Assembly: GCF_013410355.1 (NCBI RefSeq) | Contig: NZ_JACCFI010000001.1 | Location: forward strand, 1,426,001-1,490,000 | Reading direction: 5' to 3' | Source of the DNA: Agromyces hippuratus | GTDB taxonomy: Bacteria; Actinomycetota; Actinomycetes; Actinomycetales; Microbacteriaceae | DNA length: 64,000 nt | Part shown: positions 9,135 through 16,657 of the stretch, one piece after another | Numbering within the stretch: the stretch's first letter is position 1 | Layout of the letters: every line of letters begins with the position of its first letter | The notes under the pieces: generated by a model | What the model was told of the DNA's origin: nothing | Seen by the model: the letters and a program-made list of their open reading frames with translations, nothing else | Database searches by the model: none | Translations under genes and position numbers: made by a program

Positions 9135-10886
9135 TCAGACGAGCGTGGCGGATGCCTCGAGCTCGACGCCGTGGCGCTCGGCGAGCAGCTCCCTCGTGGT
9201 CGCCATCTCGACGGCGCGACGCTCGAAGTCCCAGCCCAGCTCGGCGCCCACGATCTCGGCGAGCTCGTCGAGGAGGGGGGCGGTGAGCGCGCCCGTGAAG
9301 GCGATGCTGGTGCGGCGCAGCACCACGTCGGAGAGATGCACGACCCGCTCGGTGCGAGCGAGCCAGGCGATCTCGCGCCGGCTGTAGCCGGTGTGGTGGG
9401 CGAGCGGTTCGTCTCGCTCCCCCTCGGTCGAGGCGATGAACGCCTCGGCGCGGGTGCCGTAGCGCTCGAGCAGCTCCTCGGCGCGGAGCCGCCCGACCTC
9501 GTCGCCGTGCGTGACGGTCCAGACGCGTCGTGCGTCGTCGGTGGCCGGGTAACCGGCGCCACCGCCGATCGCGAGGCCGGCCGTCGACCGGGTGCGCTCG
9601 CGGCCGAGGAGCGCCAGCACCTCGTCGGAGAGGTGCTCGGCGAGGGCGCGGAACGTGGTCCACTTGCCGCCGACGAGGCTCAGGAGCGTCGCGCCCGGGC
9701 GCTCCGGGACATCCGCTCGCTCGATGCGGTAGTCGCGGGAGACGAAGCCCGGTGCCTCGTCGTCGTGCCGAGGCAGGGGGCGCACGCCCGAGAAGCGGTA
9801 GACGATCTGCGAGCGGTCGACGGGGACCGTTGGGAAAACGTGCGCGATGAGTTCGAAGAAGTAGTCGACCTCGGCCTCGGTGCACACGGCGGGCTCGCGC
9901 ATGTCGTGCTCGAGGTCGGTCGTGCCGACCATGACCTTGCCCTTCAGCGGGTAGATCAGCACGATGCGACCGTCTTCGTGCTCGAAGAAGATCTCGCGGC
10001 CGCCGGTCGCGGCGAGGAGCTCGTCGTTGTCGAGCACGATGTGCGAGCCCTTGGTGCCGCCCATGAATGCGGTGGGGCGACCGAGCCCCTCGTTGGTGAG
10101 GTCGGTCCACGGTCCGGAGGTGTTCACGACGACGTCGGCGGCGACGTCGAACTCCGCGCCCGTGAGGGTGTCGCGCAGGCGCACACCCTCTGCGCCCATG
10201 CCGACGGCCTCGAGGTAGTTCGCGGCGCGGGCGTGCTCGCCGGCGGCGAGTCCGTCGAACAGCACGTCGAGCGCGAGCCGCTCGGGGTCGTGCATGCTCG
10301 CGTCGTAGTAGGTGGCCGTGTACTTGATGCCGGGGTTCAGTGCGGGCAGCTCGGCGAGCGAGCGCTTGCGGCCGTGGAAGCGGTGCCGCGGCACCGAACC
10401 GCCGTCGCGCGAGAACGCGTCGTAGATCGTGAGGCCGGTCTTGATGAGCGCCGCCCCGCGCTCGGTGGGCTTGCCCGACTTGTGGGTGAGGAAGCGCATG
10501 GGCGCCGACAGGATGCCCGAGAACGTCGAGAAGATCGGCACCGTCGTCTCGAGCGGCTTCACGTAGTGGGGGGCGATGCGGATGAGCGCGTTGCGCTCGG
10601 TCACCGACTCCTTCACGAGTCGGAACTCGCCGTTCTCGAGGTAGCGGATGCCGCCGTGGATCATGTGCGACGAGGCGGCGGATGCCCCGGAGACGAAGTC
10701 GCCCCGCTCGACGAGCATGACGTCGACACCCTGCAGGGCGAGGTCGCGGAACGTCGCGATGCCGTTGATGCCGGCGCCGATGACGAGCACGGAGCCCTGC
10801 GGCCGGGTTCGGATGGCCGCGACATCCGCTCGCTCGCCGCCGGAACCGGGGCGGGGCGTGGTGGGGATCGTCTGCTGCGGAGACAT
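9135..10886 (-). CDS. glpD: aerobic glycerol-3-phosphate dehydrogenase
   Basis: 583 residues. FAD-dependent membrane-associated enzyme oxidising glycerol-3-phosphate to dihydroxyacetone phosphate and feeding electrons to quinone. The dinucleotide fold reads SVLVIGAGINGIATFRDLALQG, followed by DVMLVERGDFVSGASAASSHMIHGGIRYLE, a family hallmark. ATG 10886 is chosen over longer upstream options because AGAGGA precedes it and the FAD motif falls near residue 20-35. The C-terminal domain is the usual helical cap. Transcribed away from the SorC-type regulator, with putative operators between them. Confidence 0.95.
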   Translation of the reverse strand: MSPQQTIPTTPRPGSGGERADVAAIRTRPQGSVLVIGAGINGIATFRDLALQGVDVMLVERGDFVSGASAASSHMIHGGIRYLENGEFRLVKESVTERNALIRIAPHYVKPLETTVPIFSTFSGILSAPMRFLTHKSGKPTERGAALIKTGLTIYDAFSRDGGSVPRHRFHGRKRSLAELPALNPGIKYTATYYDASMHDPERLALDVLFDGLAAGEHARAANYLEAVGMGAEGVRLRDTLTGAEFDVAADVVVNTSGPWTDLTNEGLGRPTAFMGGTKGSHIVLDNDELLAATGGREIFFEHEDGRIVLIYPLKGKVMVGTTDLEHDMREPAVCTEAEVDYFFELIAHVFPTVPVDRSQIVYRFSGVRPLPRHDDEAPGFVSRDYRIERADVPERPGATLLSLVGGKWTTFRALAEHLSDEVLALLGRERTRSTAGLAIGGGAGYPATDDARRVWTVTHGDEVGRLRAEELLERYGTRAEAFIASTEGERDEPLAHHTGYSRREIAWLARTERVVHLSDVVLRRTSIAFTGALTAPLLDELAEIVGAELGWDFERRAVEMATTRELLAERHGVELEASATLV

Positions 10887-10961
10887 CGCTGTCCTCTCGG
10901 GTGTGGAACGGCGGCTTGCATGAGCATGCCTGGTGTGGATGAATACATCGTGAACACGGCG

Positions 10962-10997
10962 GAACGAACTTGCAAGCCGGGTGAACAAACGTGCAAG
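10962..10997. promoter_or_regulatory. direct-repeat operator between glpD and its divergent regulator
   Basis: GAACGAACTTGCAAG (10962-10976) and GAACAAACGTGCAAG (10983-10997) agree in 13 of 15 bases and begin exactly 21 bases apart, two helical turns. On the minus strand a plausible glpD promoter, TTCGTT-17-TATTCA, has its -35 box inside the first repeat. The layout fits a regulator controlling both itself and glpD. Confidence 0.55.
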
Positions 10998-11007
10998 GAT
11001 GGCCAGG

Positions 11008-12033
11008 ATGAATGACCAGTCGACTCTTCCCGTCGAGGACGGCACCGAGGCGGTACCCGGCAAGACGCGCGACGCACTGCGCGCGGCCCACCTCTACTAC
11101 ATGCAGGACCTCACGATGGATGCCATCGCGCACGAGCTGCACACCTCGCGATCCTCGGTCTCGCGCCTGTTGAGCCATGCCAGGGCCAGTGGCCTCGTCG
11201 AGATCTCGATCCACTCCCCGCTCGACCTGCCGAGCCGCATCGAGCAGGAGATCCTCGAGCGCTTCGCGGTCGGCGCGCACGTGATTCCGGTGCCCGACCA
11301 CGCGAGCGACGTCGACCGACTCGACCGCGTCGCCCTCTCGGCTGCACGAATTCTCGGTCGATTCGTCGATTCGAACCAGACGATCGGCATCGCATGGGGT
11401 TCGACGATGAGCGCGATGAGCCGGCACCTCGTGCCCAAGGCCACCCACAACACCGAGGTCGTGCAGCTGAACGGCGCCGGCAACGGCCGCACGACCGGCA
11501 TCGTCTACGCGAGCGAGCTGCTGCGCCGGTTCGGCGACGCGTTCGGCGCCCGAGTGCAGCAGTTCCCCGTGCCCGCCTTCTTCGACGACCCCGAGACCCG
11601 ACGCGCCTTCTGGCGCGAGCGCAGCACCCGCCGCCTCCTCGACCTGCAGGAGCGCATGGACGTCGCGCTCTTCGGCGTCGGCTCCCCCTTCGCCGAGGTT
11701 CCGAGCCACGTCTACCAGGGCGGCTACCTCGAGCGGGCCGACTACGAGGGTCTCTCCCGCGAGGGCGCCGTCGGCGACGTCGCCACGGTGTTCTACCGTG
11801 CCGACGGCTCGACCGACGGCATCTCGCTGAACGAGCGCGCCACCGGCCCCGACTTCTCGGTGCTGCGGCGCGCACCCCGCCGCATCTGCGTCGTCTCGGG
11901 CCGCGCGAAGCTCGCGAGCCTGCGCGGCGCCCTCGCCGCCGGACTCATCACCGACCTGATCGTCGACGAGGGCACGGCGCGAGCACTCGTCGAGTCACCG
12001 AGCGACCGTGAGTCGCCCGAAGATCGGGAATAG
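11008..12033 (+). CDS. SorC/DeoR-type sugar-binding transcriptional regulator of the glycerol genes
   Basis: 341 residues from ATG 11008; in-frame starts at 10981 and 10999 exist, but AAGGA at 10994-10998 suits 11008. The N-terminal helix-turn-helix spans about residues 20-60 (LTMDAIAHELHTSRSSVSRLLSHARASGLV). The rest is the SorC-type effector domain, related to sugar-phosphate isomerase folds, with GIAWGSTMSAMSR and GVGSPF segments lining the ligand site. It is divergent from glpD, so glycerol-3-phosphate or a related phosphate is the likely effector, but this is inferred from position. Confidence 0.85.
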   Translation: MNDQSTLPVEDGTEAVPGKTRDALRAAHLYYMQDLTMDAIAHELHTSRSSVSRLLSHARASGLVEISIHSPLDLPSRIEQEILERFAVGAHVIPVPDHASDVDRLDRVALSAARILGRFVDSNQTIGIAWGSTMSAMSRHLVPKATHNTEVVQLNGAGNGRTTGIVYASELLRRFGDAFGARVQQFPVPAFFDDPETRRAFWRERSTRRLLDLQERMDVALFGVGSPFAEVPSHVYQGGYLERADYEGLSREGAVGDVATVFYRADGSTDGISLNERATGPDFSVLRRAPRRICVVSGRAKLASLRGALAAGLITDLIVDEGTARALVESPSDRESPEDRE

Positions 12034-12055
12034 CGGCGCGACGCAGGCGTTGACC

Positions 12056-12061
12056 TAGAAT
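12056..12061 (+). promoter_or_regulatory. -10 box of the riboflavin operon
   Basis: TAGAAT at 12056-12061 would start transcription near 12068, just before the first stem of the FMN aptamer at 12074. No clear -35 box is visible at the matching distance. Confidence 0.5.
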
Positions 12062-12073
12062 CGAACACAGAAA

Positions 12074-12212
12074 CGTGCTCCGGGGTCGGTGTAAGTCCGA
12101 ACCGGCGGTGACAGTCCGCGAACTGCGAGCGCGAGGCCGAGAGGCCCCGCACCCGTGGTCGAACCGGTGGAACTCCGGTACCGACGGTGAAAGTCCGGAT
12201 GGGAGGGGCACG
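12074..12212 (+). promoter_or_regulatory. FMN riboswitch (RFN element)
   Basis: The conserved FMN aptamer blocks occur in order: GGGGTCGGTGTAAGTCCGAA, ACCGGCGGTGACAGTCCGCG, then GGTGGAACTCCGGTACCGAC and GGTGAAAGTCCGGATGGGAG. The closing P1 stem is CGTGC (12074-12078) with GCACG (12208-12212). The element binds FMN and lowers expression of the riboflavin genes that follow. It sits directly upstream of ribD, the expected place. Confidence 0.96.
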
Positions 12213-12213
12213 T

Positions 12214-12262
12214 GTCGGCAGCGCTTTCGCGCCGCCGACGAAGGTCGTCGACGAGCGTCGGC
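12214..12262 (+). promoter_or_regulatory. expression platform with two competing hairpins after the FMN aptamer
   Basis: Hairpin A pairs GTCGGC-A-GCGC (12214-12224) with GCGC-C-GCCGAC (12229-12239). Hairpin B pairs GCCGACG (12234-12240) with CGTCGGC (12256-12262). They share the segment 12234-12239, so only one can form, as expected of a switch. Neither has a U-tract, so the off state may act by Rho or by hindering translation. Confidence 0.45.
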
Positions 12263-12300
12263 GCCGCCCAGCACCCCGGAGCCCTGAGACAGGATCACGG

Positions 12301-13341
12301 ATGAGTGCGGACGAGCAGCAGGCAGCGGATGCCGCGGCGATGCGCCGCGCGCTCGAGCTCGCCACCCGCGGCCCGGCACGGGGCGTGAACCCGCGCGTCG
12401 GTTGCGTCATCCTCTCCCCCGCCGGCGAGGTCCTCGCCGAGGGCTGGCACCGCGGCGCCGGCACCGCCCATGCCGAGGTCGACGCGCTCGCGAAGCTCGA
12501 ACCCGGCGCCGCTCGCGGCGCGACCGCGGTCGTGACCCTCGAGCCGTGCAATCACACCGGGCACACCGGCCCATGCGCCGTCGCGCTCATCGAGGCGGGC
12601 ATCGGCCGCGTCGTCTACGCCGTCGCCGACCCGGGCGACCACTCGTCGGGCGGCGCCGACCGACTGCGCGACGCCGGCGTCGAGGTCACCGCCGGCGTTC
12701 TCGCCGACGAGGTCGAGGCGATGCTCGACGACTGGCTCTTCGCCGCCCGCAACCGCCGGCCGCACGTCACCGTGAAGTGGGCGTCGAGCCTCGACGGACG
12801 CGCCGCCGCGGCCGACGGCACGAGCCAGTGGATCACCGGGGCCGAAGCCCGCGCAGACGTGCACCGCCGTCGCTCGGCCGCCGATGCCATCGCCGTCGGC
12901 ACCGGCACCGTCTTCGCCGACGACCCGTCGCTCACCGCGCGAGCGCCGGGCGGCGAGTTCTTCGACGCCCAGCCCGTGCCCGTCGTGTTCGGTCGTCGCG
13001 AGACGCCTGCGGATGCTGCGATCACCCGCCACCCGCACGCACCCCTGTTCCTCTCGGGCACCGATCTGCACGCCGACCTCGCCGAGCTCGCGCGCCGCGG
13101 CATCCGCTCGCTCTTCATCGAAGGCGGCCCCACGCTCGCAAGCGCGTTCATCGCAGCCGGACTCGTCGACGAGCTCCTCGTGTACCTCGCGCCCGCCCTG
13201 CTCGGCGGCCCTCGACTCGCCCTCGGCGACCTCGGCGTTCCGACGATCGCCGCCGCGCGCCGCTTCGACTTCGCCGTCATCGAACGGCTCGGCGATGACG
13301 TGCTGCTCGTCGCCAGACCCAAGCCCACGGAAGGGAACTGA
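12301..13341 (+). CDS. ribD: bifunctional riboflavin biosynthesis deaminase/reductase
   Basis: 346 residues. The N-terminal zinc deaminase domain (about 10-150) has VGCVILSPAGEVLAEGWHRG, the catalytic HAEVDAL, and the zinc cysteines in LEPCNHTGHTGPC. The C-terminal reductase domain (about 155-345) carries VTVKWASSLDGRAAAADG, which fits NADPH and substrate binding, and IEGGPTLASAFI. Together they convert the product of GTP cyclohydrolase II to the ribitylamino-pyrimidinedione. ATG 12301 is preceded by CAGGA. It is the first gene of the riboswitch-controlled operon and overlaps nothing; ribE follows after one base. Confidence 0.96.
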   Translation: MSADEQQAADAAAMRRALELATRGPARGVNPRVGCVILSPAGEVLAEGWHRGAGTAHAEVDALAKLEPGAARGATAVVTLEPCNHTGHTGPCAVALIEAGIGRVVYAVADPGDHSSGGADRLRDAGVEVTAGVLADEVEAMLDDWLFAARNRRPHVTVKWASSLDGRAAAADGTSQWITGAEARADVHRRRSAADAIAVGTGTVFADDPSLTARAPGGEFFDAQPVPVVFGRRETPADAAITRHPHAPLFLSGTDLHADLAELARRGIRSLFIEGGPTLASAFIAAGLVDELLVYLAPALLGGPRLALGDLGVPTIAAARRFDFAVIERLGDDVLLVARPKPTEGN

Positions 13342-13342
13342 C

Positions 13343-14044
13343 ATGTTCACCGGAATCATCGAGGAACTCGGCACGATCGAGCGCATCGAGCGCACGGCCG
13401 ACGCCGCGCGGCTCACGGTGCGCGGCCCGCTCGCCGTCGACGGCGTGCAGCACGGCGACTCGATCGCCGTGTCGGGCGTGTGCCTGACCGTCGTCGAGTT
13501 CGACGCCGAGCGCTTCACGGCCGACGTCATGGCGCAGACGCTCGCGATGTCGACGCTCGACGCCGCCCGCGAGGGGCTCGCCGTGAACCTCGAGCGTGCC
13601 GCCCGAGTGGGCGACCGCCTCGGCGGCCACATCGTGCAGGGGCACATCGACGGCACCGCCGAGGTGCTCGAGATCCGCCCGGGCGAGGCGTGGCGGGTCG
13701 TGCGATTCTCACTCGACCCCGAGCACGCGCCGCTCGTGGTCGACAAGGGCTCGATCGCGGTCGACGGAGTCTCGCTCACCGTCAGCGCCGTGGGCGACGA
13801 GCCGGGCGGCTCGTGGTTCGAGGTCTCCCTCATCCCCGAGACGCTCACCGCGACGACCCTCGGCGAGCGCCGGGCCGGCGACCGGGTGAACATCGAGACC
13901 GACATCGTCGCGAGGCAGGTGGCGCGCATGCTGCGCTTCGATCCCCGCTGGAGCGCCGAACCCGACGCGCGCACGAGCTCGGTCATCGGCTTCCAGGCCA
14001 CGCCGTCCTCTGAACCGCAGCCGACGGCCGGAGGTGCCGCATGA
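13343..14044 (+). CDS. ribE: riboflavin synthase alpha chain
   Basis: 233 residues; two tandem lumazine-binding repeats. The first starts with the invariant MFTGIIEELG and includes VSGVCLTVV; the second has GHIVQGHIDGTAEVL and VDGVSLTVSAVG. It dismutates two 6,7-dimethyl-8-ribityllumazine molecules into riboflavin and the diaminouracil. It starts one base after the ribD stop. Its stop overlaps the ribBA ATG by four bases (ATGA). The C-terminal Pro/Thr/Ala tail beyond the second repeat is short and not conserved. Confidence 0.96.
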   Translation: MFTGIIEELGTIERIERTADAARLTVRGPLAVDGVQHGDSIAVSGVCLTVVEFDAERFTADVMAQTLAMSTLDAAREGLAVNLERAARVGDRLGGHIVQGHIDGTAEVLEIRPGEAWRVVRFSLDPEHAPLVVDKGSIAVDGVSLTVSAVGDEPGGSWFEVSLIPETLTATTLGERRAGDRVNIETDIVARQVARMLRFDPRWSAEPDARTSSVIGFQATPSSEPQPTAGGAA

Positions 14045-15345
14045 GTCTCGCCACGATGCCCGAGGTGCTCGAGGCCCTCCGCGCCGGAAAGCCCGTGATC
14101 GTCGCCGACGACGAGGCCCGCGAGAACGAGGGCGACGCCATCATGGCCGCCGAGTTCGCGACGCAGGAGTGGATCGCCTGGATGGTGCGCCACACGAGCG
14201 GCTACCTCTGCGCTCCGATGCCCAACGAGCTGGCCGATCGTCTCGCCCTGCCGCTCATGACCGAGCGCAGTGAAGACGTGCGCGGCACGGCCTACACGAT
14301 CTCGGTCGACGCCGCCGATCGCACGTCGACGGGCATCTCCGCCTCCGACCGCGCCCACACCCTGCGGGTGCTCGCCGATCGCACGGCGACCCCCGACCGG
14401 CTGGTCCGCCCCGGCCACGTCATCCCGCTGCGCGCGGTCGACGGCGGCGTGCGCGAGCGCGCCGGGCACACCGAGGCAGCCGTCGACCTCATGCGCCTCG
14501 CGGGTCTCGCACCCGTTGGGGTCATCGGCGAGATCATCGCCGACGACGGCGAGATGATGCGCCTGCCCGGGCTGATCGAGCTCGGCGAGCGCGAGGGCCT
14601 GCCCGTCACGACCGTCGCGGCGCTCATCGACTGGCTCGAGCAGCACCACGCCGGCCACGATCTCGCGGCGACGCCTCCGGCCGCGGGCGTGCCCGAGACG
14701 TCCTCCGTCGACTTCGAGGTCGAGACGGCCCTGCCGACCGAGCACGGAGAGTTCCGCGTGCGCGCCTACCGCGACCGCGCGACCGGCGCCGACCACGTCG
14801 CGATCATCGCGGGCGACCCGGCCTCGGCGGCCGACGGCGCGATCGTGCGAGTGCACTCCGAGTGCCTCACGGGCGAGGCCTTCGGCTCGCTCAAATGCGA
14901 GTGCGGGCCGCAACTCGACGCCGCCCTCGAGACGATCCAGGAGGACGGCGGCGTCGTCATCTACCTGCGCGGCCACGAGGGACGCGGCATCGGCCTCATC
15001 AACAAGCTCCGGGCCTACCGGCTGCAGGAGGACGGCCTCGACACCCTCGACGCGAACCTCGCGCTCGGGCTGCCGATCGACGCGCGCGACTACAGTGCAG
15101 CGACCGCGATCCTCACCGACCTCGGCGTCGACCGGGTGCGGCTGCTGACCAACAACCCCGAGAAGGTGCGCCAGCTCGAGGCCCACGGCATCACCGTGAG
15201 CGAGCGGCTGCCGCTCGTCGTCGGCGTGGGCACCGGCAACACGGGGTACCTCGACACCAAGCGGCACCGCATGGGGCACGCGATCGACGACCGGCAACTC
15301 ACCGACGGCGCAGCCGAATCACTTCTGGAAGGACACCCATCATGA
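14041..15345 (+). CDS. ribBA: bifunctional DHBP synthase / GTP cyclohydrolase II
   Basis: 434 residues. The N-terminal half (about 1-205) is 3,4-dihydroxy-2-butanone-4-phosphate synthase, with the acidic metal site in DDEARENEGDAIMAAE and with GHTEAAVDLMRLAGL. The C-terminal half (about 220-430) is GTP cyclohydrolase II, with zinc-ligand cysteines in HSECLTGEAFGSLKCECG and the RGHEGRGIGL loop. It supplies both precursors of the pathway from ribulose-5-phosphate and GTP. It overlaps ribE and ribH by ATGA junctions, so translation is probably coupled along the operon. Confidence 0.97.
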   Translation: MSLATMPEVLEALRAGKPVIVADDEARENEGDAIMAAEFATQEWIAWMVRHTSGYLCAPMPNELADRLALPLMTERSEDVRGTAYTISVDAADRTSTGISASDRAHTLRVLADRTATPDRLVRPGHVIPLRAVDGGVRERAGHTEAAVDLMRLAGLAPVGVIGEIIADDGEMMRLPGLIELGEREGLPVTTVAALIDWLEQHHAGHDLAATPPAAGVPETSSVDFEVETALPTEHGEFRVRAYRDRATGADHVAIIAGDPASAADGAIVRVHSECLTGEAFGSLKCECGPQLDAALETIQEDGGVVIYLRGHEGRGIGLINKLRAYRLQEDGLDTLDANLALGLPIDARDYSAATAILTDLGVDRVRLLTNNPEKVRQLEAHGITVSERLPLVVGVGTGNTGYLDTKRHRMGHAIDDRQLTDGAAESLLEGHPS

Positions 15346-15818
15346 GCGGAGCAGGATCCCCCGCACTCGACGTCGACGGCCGCGGCCTGACGATCACGAT
15401 CGTCGCCGGCAGCTGGCACGACGAGATCACCAACGGCCTGATCGCCGGGGCCACGCGCACCCTCGAGGCATCCGGCGCCGACTTCTCGCTCGTTCGCGTG
15501 CCGGGCAGCTTCGAGCTGCCGGTCGTCGCGAAGGCGGCCCTCGATGCGGGGGCCGACGCGGTCGTCGCGCTCGGCGTGATCATCCGCGGCGGCACGCCGC
15601 ACTTCGAGTACGTCTCGGCGGCGGCGACCGACGGGCTCACCCGGGTCGCACTCGACACCGGCAAGCCCGTCGGATTCGGCCTGCTCACCCTCGACGACGA
15701 GCAGCAGGGGCTCGACCGCGCCGGTCTGCCCGGCTCGAAGGAGGACAAGGGTCGTGAAGCGGCCGAAGCCGCCGTCGCGACGGTTCGCGCCCTGCGCGGG
15801 CTCACCGCTGCGGGTTGA
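15342..15818 (+). CDS. ribH: 6,7-dimethyl-8-ribityllumazine synthase
   Basis: 158 residues, normal length. It condenses the diaminouracil with DHBP to give the lumazine and usually forms icosahedral or pentameric shells. Motifs are VAGSWHDEITNGLIAGA, VPGSFELPVVAK, and GGTPHFEYVS with the catalytic His. It starts in ATGA overlap with ribBA. Its last codons and its TGA stop lie inside the first copy of a tandem repeat array (the TGA is part of GGGTTGAGCC), so the natural C-terminus may have been trimmed or replaced by repeat insertion. Confidence 0.96.
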   Translation: MSGAGSPALDVDGRGLTITIVAGSWHDEITNGLIAGATRTLEASGADFSLVRVPGSFELPVVAKAALDAGADAVVALGVIIRGGTPHFEYVSAAATDGLTRVALDTGKPVGFGLLTLDDEQQGLDRAGLPGSKEDKGREAAEAAVATVRALRGLTAAG

Positions 15819-15944
15819 GCCCGTCGGATACCGACTGCGGGTCGAGCCCGTCGAAACCGACTGCGGGTCGAGCCCGTCGATACCGACTGCGGGTCGAGCC
15901 CGTCGAAACCGCCCCAGCGGGGGTATCGACCAGCTCAACCCGCA
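15809..15944. repeat. tandem REP-like array with inverted end copy at the 3' end of ribH
   Basis: Four head-to-tail copies of a 26-27 base unit (TGCGGGTCGAGCCCGTCGAA followed by ACCGAC) start at 15809, 15836, 15862 and 15888. An inverted, diverged copy occupies 15923-15944. The array fills the gap between ribH (+) and the convergent membrane gene ending at 15949, where it could form a large terminating hairpin. Copies differ by single bases, mostly GGTT/GGTC and GATA/GAAA. Confidence 0.88.
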
Positions 15945-15948
15945 CAGG

Positions 15949-16398
15949 TCACGGCTTCCAGACCATCAGCACGACGACGGCGAGGAGCAGCAGCGACGCG
16001 ATGCCGCTGCCGGCTGCGATCGCGGGGTAGCTCGCCTTCGGCGCGTCGGCGCTGTCGCCTGCTCCGGAACCGAGCGCCGCTGCGGCCTTCTTCATCGACG
16101 GCACGACGACGAACATCGTCACCACGAACGCGATGACGTAGAGGATGATCGACCAGAGGATCCACGGGGTCGTCATCGAGAGTTCGAACTCCTCGGGCGC
16201 CATGCTCATGGCGCCGAACCCGAAGACGAAGACGAGCAGCGACAGCCAGGTGAAGATCGTCGTGGACTTCGCGAGCACCGCGACCTGCGACCCGTTGCCG
16301 GCGCGCACCGCCCGCATCGCGGTCATCGGGAGGATCGCCATCGGGCCGACGATGAAGACGGCGCCGGCGACGTGCAGAATGCTGATGAAGGTATCCAT
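15949..16398 (-). CDS. DUF2269-like small integral membrane protein
   Basis: 149 residues with four hydrophobic segments (about 5-25, 45-65, 78-100 and 125-147). The opening MDTFISILHVAGAVFIVGPMAILPMTAMRAVR resembles the DUF2269 family of predicted membrane proteins, which lack an assigned function. A lysine/alanine-rich cytoplasmic loop precedes the last helix. The predicted -10 box TAGGCT lies six bases before the ATG, suggesting a leaderless transcript. It is convergent with the riboflavin operon and has no obvious functional partner. Confidence 0.7.
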   Translation of the reverse strand: MDTFISILHVAGAVFIVGPMAILPMTAMRAVRAGNGSQVAVLAKSTTIFTWLSLLVFVFGFGAMSMAPEEFELSMTTPWILWSIILYVIAFVVTMFVVVPSMKKAAAALGSGAGDSADAPKASYPAIAAGSGIASLLLLAVVVLMVWKP

Positions 16399-16657
16399 GG
16401 GGTCAGCCTAACGACGAGCGGGATGCCGCGGCATCCGTCGTTCGATCCATCTCCCCCGGCGCGGCGGGCGCCGCTCACCGCGCGGATGCCACCGTTCGTC
16501 GCACGCCGGCCCCCTGATCTGGGGGATCGTCAACGATCGAGGCGTAGGCTAGTGCGGTTGCCACAAGCGACGATTCCACCTCACCGACTCCGCTCGACGC
16601 CCGACCGACGTGCCCGGAAGCCGGCGCAACGCTCACCCATTGGAGTCCTCGCTGACG
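16399..16657. other. intergenic region between divergent membrane-protein genes
   Basis: Contains TAGGCT (16405-16410, minus-strand sense) six bases before the DUF2269-like start. It also holds a 16-base perfect palindrome GGATGCCGCGGCATCC at 16421-16436, a possible -10 box TAGGCT near 16546 for the MFS gene, and a GGAG ribosome-binding site near 16640. No further gene is visible. Confidence 0.4.

Noticed and set aside
10981..11008. Earlier starts (GTG 10981, ATG 10999) for the SorC-type regulator
   Set aside because: They fall in or next to the operator repeats and lack a spaced ribosome-binding site; AAGGA fits ATG 11008.
8296..11709. 1137-codon minus-strand frame spanning glpF, glpD and the regulator
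   Set aside because: It is out of frame with the recognised GlpF and GlpD proteins and is Arg/Pro-rich shadow sequence.
12295..15297. 1000-codon open frame antisense to the riboflavin operon
   Set aside because: The plus-strand frames encode complete RibD, RibE and RibBA with motifs and a riboswitch. The antisense frame is a by-product of high-GC codon usage.
15809..15944. Possible CRISPR array (regular 26-base periodicity)
   Set aside because: Units are directly abutting with no unique spacers, and the unit matches a dispersed palindromic element. No cas genes are present.
16421..16436. Palindrome GGATGCCGCGGCATCC as a terminator
   Set aside because: It lies upstream of two divergent genes, not after a 3' end. 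More likely part of the abundant GGATGCC motif class.
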